Source: a bacterium (lineage in GTDB: Bacteria > Desulfobacterota > Binatia > Binatales > Binataceae). From it: 64,000 bases of DNA. Position numbers and translations under genes: made by a program. The stretch covers positions 1 through 64,000 of the forward strand of contig JADBKU010000013.1 of the NCBI GenBank assembly GCA_014896235.1, given 5' to 3'. The notes under the pieces were generated by a model, which saw nothing but the letters and a program-made list of their open reading frames with translations, was not told where the DNA came from and made no database searches. This document shows positions 1 to 8,442 of this stretch, piece after piece; position 1 is the stretch's first letter; each line of letters opens with the position of its first letter.

Positions 1-1198
1 CGCCGAGCAGGCCGACGTCACCATCGAGATGGCGCTTGCCGACTTCGAGCACGTGATGCTCGCCCGGAACGAAGCGGAAATTCATGTCGCCGACGGTTTC
101 GCCGTCAACCCGCACGGCGCCCTGGCTGAGCAGGCGGCGCGCCTCGCTGGTCGAACTGGCGAACTTAAGCTGCTTCATCAGCTCGCCGATCCAGAGCGCC
201 TCGGCGATGCGATAGACCGGCGCGTCGCGCGGCACTTCGCGCCGCTGGAATTTGCTCTCGAAATAGGCGCGCGCGCGCTCCGCGGCGGCCGCGCCGTGAT
301 ATTCCTCGACGATCGACATCGCCAGCCGCTTCTTGGCCTCCATCGGATGGATCGAGCCGGCGCGGATGGCCGCCAGTTCGTCGCTCCCAATTTCGGTCAG
401 CAACTCGAAATAGCGCGGCATCAGTACGTCTGGAATTGACATCAGCTTGCCGAACATATCCTCGGGCGTATCGGTCAGGCCGACGTAATTTCCGTAGGAC
501 TTCGACATCTTGCGCACGCCGTCGAGCCCTTCGAGCAACGGCATCGTGAAGACGATCTGCGGCGGCTGGCCGAACGCGCGCTGCAATTCGCGGCCGACCA
601 GCATGTTGAATTTCTGATCGGTGCCGCCCAACTCGACGTCGGCCTTGAGCGCGACCGAGTCGTAGCCCTGAATCAGCGGATAAAGCAGCTCATGGAGAAA
701 CAGCGGCTCCTGTTTTTCGAGACGGCGCTCGAAGTCGTCGCGCTCGAGCATCCGCGCCACGCTCAGCTTGGCCGCGATCTCGATCAGGCGGCGCATGTCC
801 ACGCCGTTCATCCATTCGGAATTGAAGCGCACTTCGGTAAGCGCCGGATCGAGCACTTTAGAAACCTGGTTCCGGTAGGTTTGCGCGTTCGCTTCGATCT
901 GTTCGCGCGTGAGCGGCTTGCGCGTCTCCGAACGGCCCGTCGGATCGCCGATCATCGCGGTGAAATCGCCGACCAGGAAAACCACCGTATGGCCGGCGCG
1001 CTGGAAATCGCGCAATTTTTTGAGCGTAATCGAATGGCCCAGATGAAGATCCGGCGCGGTCGGATCCATCCCAAGCTTGATTCTGAGCGGACGGCCTTGC
1101 GCAAGCCGCGCTTCAAGCTCCGGACTGGAAATTACTTCAACGGCGTTGCGGCCGAAGCGTTCAGCCTCTTCCTTCGCCCGATTCTCGTCTCGCGCCAA
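1..1198 (-). CDS. tyrS: tyrosyl-tRNA synthetase, 3' end cut by window edge
   Basis: Charges tRNA-Tyr with tyrosine in the cytoplasm. The reverse strand reads a class I synthetase with the HIGH-type motif in DLHLGHS and the KMSKS loop in RKMSKSYGN, and a C-terminal S4-like stretch (SSTSEARRLLSQGAVRVDG). About 399 codons are visible, close to the usual length, so only the last residues are missing. I place the start at the TTG at 1198 because GGAGGA lies 6 bases upstream; no in-frame ATG is better placed. The frame stays open upstream of the TTG, so a longer protein cannot be excluded. The preceding DUF1329 gene ends in an intrinsic terminator, so tyrS probably has its own promoter. Confidence 0.93.
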   Translation of the reverse strand, partial: MARDENRAKEEAERFGRNAVEVISSPELEARLAQGRPLRIKLGMDPTAPDLHLGHSITLKKLRDFQRAGHTVVFLVGDFTAMIGDPTGRSETRKPLTREQIEANAQTYRNQVSKVLDPALTEVRFNSEWMNGVDMRRLIEIAAKLSVARMLERDDFERRLEKQEPLFLHELLYPLIQGYDSVALKADVELGGTDQKFNMLVGRELQRAFGQPPQIVFTMPLLEGLDGVRKMSKSYGNYVGLTDTPEDMFGKLMSIPDVLMPRYFELLTEIGSDELAAIRAGSIHPMEAKKRLAMSIVEEYHGAAAAERARAYFESKFQRREVPRDAPVYRIAEALWIGELMKQLKFASSTSEARRLLSQGAVRVDGETVGDMNFRFVPGEHHVLEVGKRHLDGDVGLLG

Positions 1199-1370
1199 CG
1201 CACTTCCTCCGGCGGCGCGTCGCAAGCGCCGGCCGAAGGTCAGATTAACGAAATCGCCGCGACTGCGAAACGCGCGCCGGAACGGTTTGGGGCGAACATT
1301 GACGCCCTCGTCGTCCAGCGGCGCACCGCAGATTTTCCGCACGCTCGCGATTTGAATTCGATTGTTCGGG

Positions 1371-1408
1371 GAAAAACGGCGCGGGAGGCGTTGCGCCTCC
1401 CGCGCGCC
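1371..1408 (-). terminator. intrinsic terminator after DUF1329 gene 1
   Basis: A perfect 10-bp stem (1381-1390 with 1394-1403) and a 3-base loop is followed on the minus strand by a run of five T (1372-1376). It lies about 20 bases after the DUF1329 stop codon and before tyrS. Confidence 0.8.
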
Positions 1409-1424
1409 AACCAGTCAACGCCAG

Positions 1425-2732
1425 CTACCGCATCAGCTGCGCCAAACCCGCGGGCGTCGAATACTTGATCACATCGTTATACTGCGGCTTGACCATCACG
1501 CCCGTGACGAAGGGCTTGCCCTCGCGTCCCGCGCTGGTGACGTAGCTCACGTGATCGTTCTGCACATCCCAATAGACTTCGATGATGCCGCCGGCGCCGA
1601 ACTCCTTCCACTTGCCGTCGAGCATGCCTTCATCGAGGCCCATCCATACGACCTTCCACAACTTCATGTTCGAGTCGTAGAGGTCTTCCGACATGGTCTG
1701 GTAAAACTGCTTGTCGATATACATCCGGCGCTTGCCGTAGCAGTATCCCGCCTGCATCGACGGCACGCGCTGAACGTCAATGACATAAACCGGCCGCACT
1801 TCCCAATCGCCCCACGACGGTTTCGGCCATCCCAGCGTACCGTCATAGGAACCGGGGAAATTGCCGGTCTCCTTCAAATTCATCATGGTCAGTTCGAGCA
1901 GGTTCTGATCTCTGATGAACTTGCCGTTAAACTTTCCGACGCCGCCGTTCCATCCGACGCGCTGGTCGTCGTGCGTCATGTCGCTGCCGAGCAGCGGCGC
2001 GCATCGCGCCGAAGTCGCGAGCCGCAAGGTGCGGCGCAGGGCCGGAATGAAAACGTAATTGGATTCGTCTTTCAGATTGTCCTGCCAGAAAATCGTGAGG
2101 TCCGCGGTATAACGCGACTGCTCGGGCGTTTCGACCATCAGCCATTCCGTGTACCATGCGCCGGCCGCGTTAGGATCGACGCGCGGCACCGCAGGATCCC
2201 AGTTGTACGCCAATTGCCGGTAATCGTAATCGACCGTCTCCTGATTCCAGTTGTTGAAGCGGTCCTTGGTGTAGAACGGGGCCGCCGAACCGTTGTCGGG
2301 AAAGCCGGCGTAAAGGAAACTCTGCAGCCGGTAGGTTACGTTCGCGGCGATTTCAGTGCCCTTCTCCGGCCCGCTCGGGTTCGGGAACGGGAAGCCCGCG
2401 ATATAATTTTCAAGTTGGTACTCGCCGTTCGCCTGAGGCACTAAACGCGCCTGCCCGCCGTATTTCTCGTTAGCCTCGGTGAATTCTTTGGGATACTCCC
2501 AATGATGCTGCGGGCCGACGTGAATTTCGACGTCGTCAGGCATCTTCCAAAAACCCGCGCCCTGCCAAAAATATTGCACGCCTTCCGAGAAGCAATCCTT
2601 GTACTGCGTCCAATTCTGCTTGGTGATAACCGTGCCCGGCTTGACGTCACAATCAGCCGACGCCAGCGCCGGAAGCGCGATTAGCGCTCCAAGCACAATT
2701 GCAAAAATCCCCCATCCCCGTGACCTGTTCAT
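1425..2732 (-). CDS. DUF1329 secreted protein, copy 1
   Basis: A 435-residue DUF1329-family protein. The N-terminus is a clear signal peptide (MNRSRGWGIFAIVLGALIAL, then PALASA before the cleavage site), so the protein is exported. DUF1329 proteins are widespread in proteobacteria, are often called outer-membrane lipoprotein-sorting-like, and have no proven function; they often accompany lipid or aromatic catabolism genes. No lipobox Cys is visible at the cleavage site. It is a paralogue of the next gene upstream: they share blocks such as AGAWYTEWLMVE, SRYTADLTIFWQD, MYIDKQF/MYVDKQF and EVYWDVQNDH/ESYWDVQNDH. A terminator follows the gene, and 486 bp separates it from copy 2, so the two are probably transcribed independently. 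Confidence 0.85.
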   Translation of the reverse strand: MNRSRGWGIFAIVLGALIALPALASADCDVKPGTVITKQNWTQYKDCFSEGVQYFWQGAGFWKMPDDVEIHVGPQHHWEYPKEFTEANEKYGGQARLVPQANGEYQLENYIAGFPFPNPSGPEKGTEIAANVTYRLQSFLYAGFPDNGSAAPFYTKDRFNNWNQETVDYDYRQLAYNWDPAVPRVDPNAAGAWYTEWLMVETPEQSRYTADLTIFWQDNLKDESNYVFIPALRRTLRLATSARCAPLLGSDMTHDDQRVGWNGGVGKFNGKFIRDQNLLELTMMNLKETGNFPGSYDGTLGWPKPSWGDWEVRPVYVIDVQRVPSMQAGYCYGKRRMYIDKQFYQTMSEDLYDSNMKLWKVVWMGLDEGMLDGKWKEFGAGGIIEVYWDVQNDHVSYVTSAGREGKPFVTGVMVKPQYNDVIKYSTPAGLAQLMR

Positions 2733-3218
2733 GGATTACCGCGCCTCCTTCTCGCTGAATCGCCGCACGTCCGCCTTCTTTGGCACCCGCGCGGTTGTCC
2801 CCTGTGATTCCGGCATGAAGAAAACCGCCGTGTCGGTGAATTTAGCCATCCGCATTAAGCAACGGTTACTCGATTCCTAATTCCATCCTTTTCTGCAACA
2901 AGCGCATTCGACGCCTAGGATTTAAATTTTTTCAAATTCCCTTATATCGGTGAATTCTCGCGTTTTTTGAAGCGAATCTTCCACCTGCCCATAGAAGCCC
3001 ATCTAATATTTGCCATTACTCCCGATGCGTCTGGGATGTCAACTCAGGATTTTGATCCATGAGGCGCGAGAAATCGCCCGGAACGAACGGCCTTATCATC
3101 GCTTGATCGAAATCCTGACGGCATCCGTGACAAATCGTTCAAAAGCAAGACGGCCGGCGCCTTGCTTGAAAGCGCCGGCCGCCTTGCTTACCGCCGGAAA
3201 TTCAGAGTGATTGATGCG
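2733..3218. other. intergenic region between the two DUF1329 genes
   Basis: There is no convincing gene here. The part from about 2880 to 3010 is clearly richer in A and T than its surroundings and probably holds the promoter of DUF1329 copy 1, but I see no well-matched -35/-10 pair. The end near 3143-3189 is the terminator of copy 2. Short open frames in the region lack ribosome binding sites and family resemblance. Confidence 0.6.
3143..3189 (-). terminator. intrinsic terminator after DUF1329 gene 2
   Basis: A long hairpin with an 18-base stem and one mismatch: AAGCAAGACGGCCGGCGC pairs with GCGCCGGCCGCCTTGCTT across an 11-base loop. On the minus strand the stem runs into CTTTTG. It begins 30 bases after the stop codon of DUF1329 copy 2. 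Confidence 0.75.
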
Positions 3219-4577
3219 CTAACGCATGATCTGCATCAATCCACCAGGCGTCGAGTAGCGCGTGATATTGTCGTACTCGGTCGGCGCGCTGGCATTGAAG
3301 GTCAAAGCGTCGGTTTTTCCGTCCGGATTGGCGGTGAAAACATCGCTCTTGTGATCGTTCTGGACGTCCCAGTAGCTCTCGATCAGCGCGCCATCAAGCG
3401 GAATTTTGCCCTGACCAGGATCGACTTCGGCCGGATGAAGGTGGATGCGGACCATTTTCCACAGCTTCATGTTGCTGTCGTAAATCTCTTCCCAGAGCTG
3501 ATGCATGAACTGCTTGTCGACGTACATGATTCTGCTGCCGTAGCAGTAGCCCTGCGCCTGCGACGGCACCCGGCGCACGTCCAGCACATACACGTCGCGC
3601 AGGCTCCATGGACCCCACGACGGCTCCGCCCAGCCGATCTCTCCGGCATAGTTCCCAGGATAAACGCCGTCCGCCGCGGTCAGATCGGTGATCGCCAGGA
3701 TTTTACGCTCGCCGATCATCTTCGCGTTGAACAGATGAAGTCCGCCGTTGTAACCGCCGCGCTGATCGTCGTGAATCATGTCGCTGCCGAACAGCGGCGA
3801 GCAGCGCGCGGTCGCCGACAGGCGCAACGAACGGCGCAGAGCCGGAACGAAGACGTAGTTGTCCTCGGTTTTGCTCAAATCCTGCCAGAAAATCGTCAGA
3901 TCGGCGGTGTAGCGCGACTGTTCCGGCTCCTCGACCATCAGCCATTCCGTGTACCATGCGCCGGCCGCCTGAGGCTCGGTGCGCGGAATTCCAGGATGGC
4001 TGTTATAGGCGAGCTGGCGATAAACCACCGAAGTCTTGGTGCAGGCGCGATTGCCGAATCGGTCGGCCGTACAGAAGCTCGCCAAACCGTTTTTCGGCGA
4101 AAGAACGAGCAAATAAGGCTCGTTAGGGAACCAGACGTTGGCAAGAATCTTGTACCCCATGTCGGGTTCTTGCGGGTTCGGAAACGGCATCCCGGCCACG
4201 TAGTTCGCGATGTCCATGGTGCCGTCTGGATTATGAACGACGCGGGTCTGCGAGCCGTATTTTTCGCTCGCGTCAAGATAATACTTCGACAACGGATGAA
4301 TCACCGTAGGGCCGACCTGCATCTGCACGTCCGACGGCATCTTCCAGTAGTAGGTTCCCTGGAAGAAATCGATCATCCCGACCGGCATATATTGTTTGTA
4401 CTGCTGCCAGTTCTGCATCGTGATCGTCGTGCCCGGTGCGATCGTGCCCTGATGGGCGGTATCGGCCAGCCACTGACTCATCGTGTCCTGAACGGGATCG
4501 GCATGCGCGGTCCCGATCAGCGAGCTTGCCGCAAGCATCAACAGCAAGGCTCCAATACCTCTGAAAATTCTGCTCAT
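3219..4577 (-). CDS. DUF1329 secreted protein, copy 2
   Basis: The second DUF1329-family protein, about 452 residues. The open frame extends upstream to 4664, but the signal peptide (MSRIFRGIGALLLMLAASSL, then IGTAHA) begins at the ATG at 4577, which has a GGGAGG ribosome binding site about 9 bases upstream, so I use 4577. The mature part matches copy 1 over most of its length, with the shared blocks TEWLMVE-PEQSRYTADLT and YWDVQNDH, which marks an old tandem duplication. Function is unknown. A substrate-carrier or envelope role is suggested only by the signal peptide and by the company the family keeps. Confidence 0.85.
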   Translation of the reverse strand: MSRIFRGIGALLLMLAASSLIGTAHADPVQDTMSQWLADTAHQGTIAPGTTITMQNWQQYKQYMPVGMIDFFQGTYYWKMPSDVQMQVGPTVIHPLSKYYLDASEKYGSQTRVVHNPDGTMDIANYVAGMPFPNPQEPDMGYKILANVWFPNEPYLLVLSPKNGLASFCTADRFGNRACTKTSVVYRQLAYNSHPGIPRTEPQAAGAWYTEWLMVEEPEQSRYTADLTIFWQDLSKTEDNYVFVPALRRSLRLSATARCSPLFGSDMIHDDQRGGYNGGLHLFNAKMIGERKILAITDLTAADGVYPGNYAGEIGWAEPSWGPWSLRDVYVLDVRRVPSQAQGYCYGSRIMYVDKQFMHQLWEEIYDSNMKLWKMVRIHLHPAEVDPGQGKIPLDGALIESYWDVQNDHKSDVFTANPDGKTDALTFNASAPTEYDNITRYSTPGGLMQIMR

Positions 4578-4990
4578 TTTCGCGATCTCCCTCCCTCCGC
4601 TTGATGCGGTCTTTCCCCATTCGACTTCACGCCACAGGGCTTGGCGCTCCGGTCCTTCCCACATGGGTGCGCCAGCGTAACCGTGGCATTAAGCCATATT
4701 AACCAAACTGTCAATGATTTAGTTGGGCGATCGGTTCCCGAAAATCGTCGCTAAAAATTTACCGAGGAATTTTTTCCGTAAATACGGATGAGCGCGGGCG
4801 GCGCTGACTGGCGCGAAGCGGCAAGCTTGAACATAATCGCGCGGCGCGGCCGAAACCTGCTGGGCGCGGGGCCGAAATCGAAAAAACGGCGGCGAGCGGG
4901 TCTCGATCGCAATTCCGCACCGGAAAATTGAAAAGTCTCACGGCCGGCCGGTTTGTCGAAGCGGCGGAATCCGGTAGTCGCGATTGGCGC
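4578..4990. other. intergenic region upstream of DUF1329 copy 2
   Basis: No gene is supported. The part from about 4680 to 4790 is A/T-rich and contains the candidate promoter listed at 4688-4714. The 60-codon open frame at 4759-4941 on the minus strand has no ribosome binding site or family resemblance. The remainder is ordinary GC-rich DNA before the ctaB stop codon. Confidence 0.55.
4688..4714 (-). promoter_or_regulatory. candidate promoter for DUF1329 copy 2
   Basis: On the minus strand a perfect TTGACA (4714-4709) is followed after 15 bases by CTTAAT (4693-4688), about 110 bases before the start codon. The spacer is shorter than the usual 16-18, so this is only a candidate. Confidence 0.3.
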
Positions 4991-5893
4991 TCAAACCTTG
5001 TCGAGCACCATCACCAGCAGCACCATCGGCAGATAGACCAACGAAACCAGCATCACGCGGCGCGCGTCAGCGGCGACCGCCGGGCGGCGCAGCAGCTTGA
5101 ACGCGTGAAAGAGCATCAGCAGGCCCAGTCCGATCGCGATCGGCAGATAAATCCGTCCCGCGAAGCCCATCAAGGTCGGCAGCGTACCGAACGCCACCAG
5201 CATGATAGTCGCGACAATCATCGCTAGGTTCGCCGGATTGCCCCACTCGCGTTCGGCCGGCAGCAATTTGTAGCCGGCGCGATCATAGTCCTGCTGGTAG
5301 AGCCGCGCGATCGAGAGCGCATGCGGCAACTGCCACAGAAACATGATGCCGAACAGCACCATCGGTTCGGCCGCAAGGTTGTTCCGCGCCGCCGCCCACC
5401 CGATAACCGGGGGCAGCGCGCCCGGCGCGGCGCCGACGATCTGGCAAAGCCAGGTGTAGCGCTTCAACGGCGTGTAGGCGCCGAGATAGAGCACCGTAAT
5501 CGCGCCGGTCACGCCAGCGGCGAGCGGATTCACCGCAAGCCAGATGTACGCGAGGCCGGCGATCGTGGCGCCGACGCCGAAAACCAGCGCCTCGATCGGC
5601 TTGAGCCGGCCAGAGGGCAGTGGCCGATGGCGCGTGCGGTTCATCCGCGCGTCGAAGGTCCGTTCGAAATATTGATTGAGCGCGAGCGTGCCGCCGGCCG
5701 CCAGCGCGGTCCCGAACAGCGTCTTCAGAGCGACCGCGGCGTCGAAGCGCGCGCCGTCGCCCATGTAGAACCCCGCCAATGTGGTGATCAGCACCATCAG
5801 CAACACGCGCGGCTTGGTCAGTTCGACGTAGGCCGCAGCGCGGCTGTAAAGCGAGAACATGCCGGTATCGATCGCGGCGGCTTCCGGATTCAC
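4991..5893 (-). CDS. ctaB: protoheme IX farnesyltransferase (heme O synthase)
   Basis: Transfers a farnesyl group to heme B to make heme O, in the inner membrane. The 300-residue protein has the UbiA-type fold: several hydrophobic helices and the first polar substrate loop NQYFERTFDARMNRTRHRPL, with the RTRxRPLPSGR signature of heme O synthases. The second loop reads QDYDRAGYKLLPAEREWG. The GTG/ATG region at 5893 overlaps the stop of ctaA by 4 bases, so the two are translationally coupled and together make heme A. The farnesyl diphosphate it needs is also made by the FPP synthase encoded at about 36-37 kb. No cytochrome oxidase genes are seen in the window. Confidence 0.93.
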   Translation of the reverse strand: MNPEAAAIDTGMFSLYSRAAAYVELTKPRVLLMVLITTLAGFYMGDGARFDAAVALKTLFGTALAAGGTLALNQYFERTFDARMNRTRHRPLPSGRLKPIEALVFGVGATIAGLAYIWLAVNPLAAGVTGAITVLYLGAYTPLKRYTWLCQIVGAAPGALPPVIGWAAARNNLAAEPMVLFGIMFLWQLPHALSIARLYQQDYDRAGYKLLPAEREWGNPANLAMIVATIMLVAFGTLPTLMGFAGRIYLPIAIGLGLLMLFHAFKLLRRPAVAADARRVMLVSLVYLPMVLLVMVLDKV

Positions 5894-6891
5894 GCAGTCA
5901 CCTTGTTCTTCATCGCGGCGCTTTCGCGCGCAGGGAGATTAGCCGCTTCCGCCGGCGAGGCCAAGCCGCCCAGCGCCCAGACTCGAATCGACAGCGCGAC
6001 GCTGGTGGCCAGCACGCCAGCGCCGCACAACACATGCGCGGTCGTAGGCAGCACCGCGCGACCGCTCCAGATGGTCAGGGCGCCAAGCGTGATCTGGGTA
6101 GCCAGCAGCGCCAGGAGCAGCAGCGCCGGACGGGTCAACTGACTCACTCCGCGATAGCCGCGGAAAATCCGCGCGGTCGTCCAGACGACAAATATCGTCA
6201 CCACGATTGCGCCGCAGCGATGCGTGAAGTTGACGTCGATTCCCACCGAAGCGAAGGGCGGAATCAGTCCGCCGAACGCCGTAGGAAAGTCCGGAATCGC
6301 CAGTCCGGCGCCCAGATGACGCGTCACGGCGCCGATCAGGATTTGCAGGTAAATCACGCACGAGGTCGTGATCGCCAGCGCGCCCAGCCGTGGCCGACGG
6401 CCATCATCGGCGATCGGTCCGGCCATGCCGAACTCCGGATTGGTGAACATCGCGATCGAAACCATCACACAGACCAGCGCTTGCGCGGTTCCGGCGTGTG
6501 CGACCGCGACCGGCAGCGGAAGCAGATAGAGCACCGTAATGCCGCCGAGGATCGCCTGAACGATAATGATGGCGATGGCGGCCAGCGCGACCCGCCGCAC
6601 CCAGCGGCGCGGTTCGACCATCCAGGTCCACGCCGCCAGCACCGCCGTCAGACAGACGACGACGCCGGCGGCCACCCGATGACCGTATTCAAAGCGCACG
6701 CCTCCGACCAGCTTGGGCACCAGATGACCGAAAGCGAGCGGCCAATCGGGCACCGCCAAGGCGGAGCCCGTGGAGGTCACCAAGCCGCCGATAAAAATCA
6801 GCGCGAAGGTCGCCGTCGCGGTCAGGATCGCAAAGCGATGGAGCCCGGGAGCGGGCGTTGAAGTAGCGAGAGAACTCTCAGAGCACGGCAT
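5890..6891 (-). CDS. ctaA: heme A synthase, COX15/CtaA family
   Basis: Oxidises the C8 methyl of heme O to the formyl group of heme A in the inner membrane. The protein (about 333 residues) has eight likely membrane helices and the four conserved His positions: GHRVAAG, VAHAGTAQ, FTHRCGA and TAHVLCGAG. The GSALAVPDWP signature after helix 1 is characteristic. The frame is open up to 6975, but the ATG at 6891 puts the first helix about 20 residues in, as in relatives; it lacks a strong ribosome binding site, so the start is moderately certain. Its stop overlaps the ctaB start by 4 bases. Confidence 0.92.
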   Translation of the reverse strand: MPCSESSLATSTPAPGLHRFAILTATATFALIFIGGLVTSTGSALAVPDWPLAFGHLVPKLVGGVRFEYGHRVAAGVVVCLTAVLAAWTWMVEPRRWVRRVALAAIAIIIVQAILGGITVLYLLPLPVAVAHAGTAQALVCVMVSIAMFTNPEFGMAGPIADDGRRPRLGALAITTSCVIYLQILIGAVTRHLGAGLAIPDFPTAFGGLIPPFASVGIDVNFTHRCGAIVVTIFVVWTTARIFRGYRGVSQLTRPALLLLALLATQITLGALTIWSGRAVLPTTAHVLCGAGVLATSVALSIRVWALGGLASPAEAANLPARESAAMKNKVTA

Positions 6892-7043
6892 CAGCGTATG
6901 GCGAGCGCGCCTCACCGGCCGCGACGGGTCGCGGCCATTATTAGAAATTTGAAAACAACCGCCTGTTGAAATCAACCAAATCTTAAGGACGATAGCAAGG
7001 TTGACCGGCGCTCGCCAGAGTTTCGGCGAGCTTCAGGCCGCTT

Positions 7044-8284
7044 TCAGGCCGGCGCCGCCGCCCGCGCCGGCCGCGGCGTGAACCTGACCGGCATCCGCTT
7101 GATGCCCGCGACGAAATTCGAACGCAGCCGCTCAACCGGCCCCGCCAACTCGATATCAGGCATTCGGCGCGAAACCTCCTCGAAAATCACGCGCATCTCG
7201 AGCCGCGCGAGATTGGCGCCGAGACAGAAATGTTCGCCGTGTCCGAAAGCGACGTGATCGTTTGGCGTGCGCGCCACGTCGAAACGGTCGGGTTCGGCGA
7301 ACTGTTCGGGGTCGCGATTCGCGGCCGCATTCCAGAGCAGCACGCGCTCGCCGGCGCGGATTTTCCTGCCGCGAATTTCGAGGTCGCGCGTCGCGGTGCG
7401 CATGATATGCGTCACGGGCGAGGTCCAGCGTAGAAACTCTTCGATCGCTTCCGGCGCGTCCGCGTTGGCAAGAAATTTCGCGCGCTCGGCCGGATGCTGA
7501 ATCAGCGCAAGCATCCCGCCCGACGTGGCGTTGCGGGTTGTCTCCTGACCGCCAAGGATCAGCAGAATCGCGTTGAACGAAATCTCGTTTTGGGAAAGCG
7601 GCGCGCCGCCAGCGGCGCCATGCACCAGCGCGCTGATCAGATCGCCGGTCGGATGCGCCCGGCGCTGCTCCGCCTCTTTGCGAAGAATTCGTGGGCCTGC
7701 GCCTGCGCGGCATAGACCGCCTCCTGACCGGTGCGGCCGCGCGCGTACTCCTGGTCGTGGCGCCCAACCGTCTCGTTGGCGATCGCGAACATCAACCCCC
7801 AGTGCTCGCGCCCGATGCCCATCATTTCGCAGATCGCGGCGGTCGGCAGGCGCGCGGCGATGTCGGCGACGAAATCGCATTCGCCGCGCTCGATCACGTC
7901 GTCAACGATTTCGGCCGCGAGCCGGCGGATCATCGGCTCATGCGCCTTGACCGCGTGCGGCGTAAAACGACGGCTCACGATCTGGCGCATCTTCGCATGG
8001 CGCGGCGGATCGGTGGTGATCATCATCTTGCCGAAGCCGCTCTGCTCCGGCGGCGGCGGTTCGCCGAAAAACAGCGTGATTCCGCGTTCGGAGCTGAGCG
8101 CCGCCGGATCGCGGTAGGCCGCCAGCACGTCGTCATAACGGGTGAGCGACCAGAAGCCGCGGCCGGGCTGGCGTTCCTGCCAATGCACGGGATCCTGCTC
8201 GCGGAGCGTGCGGAACGCCGCATGGATATCGCCGCTTACGAAAAAATCGACATCGGCAAGATCAATCTGATCGATCGTCAGCAT
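7044..8284 (-). pseudogene. cytochrome P450 interrupted by a single frameshift
   Basis: Two overlapping frames together encode one complete bacterial P450 of about 413 residues. The first half (start ATG 8284, GAGGAG 9 bases upstream) ends in EFFAKRRSSAG; the second half begins in another frame at EAEQRRAHPTGDLIS. Reading ...EFFAK then EAEQRRAHPTGD across the AAAGAGG at about 7674-7681 restores the family sequence, so one base is missing there. The second half holds the I-helix GGQETTRNA, the EEFLR version of ExxR, and the heme loop FGHGEHFCLGANLAR with the axial Cys. All catalytic parts are intact, so the break is either recent or an assembly error. It probably acted as a monooxygenase on a lipophilic substrate with the ferredoxin family found at 61.3-61.6 kb. 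Confidence 0.85.
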
Positions 8285-8442
8285 CCCCGTATGCTCCTCG
8301 CGCCGGCCCCGCGCCTTGTCGGACGGCAGATCATAGACCACGCACGGCGCGCTGTGGAAACGTTTTCGGACGCCATGGTTGGCGCGGCGCTCGGCTTTGG
8401 CTAGAACTGCTTGCGTCGGCCGCCGACGCCGAAGGAAAAGCC

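Noticed and set aside
3162-4604. A 480-codon open frame opposite DUF1329 copy 2
   Set aside because: Another antisense frame caused by high GC at third positions; the minus-strand protein has a signal peptide, ribosome binding site and family match.
4759-4941. Small 60-codon open frame in the intergenic region
   Set aside because: No ribosome binding site, no hydrophobic or domain pattern, and located where a promoter is more likely.
7660-7700. Programmed -1 frameshift in the P450 gene
   Set aside because: The site lacks an X-XXY-YYZ slippery heptamer and an obvious stimulatory hairpin; a deletion or sequencing error is simpler.
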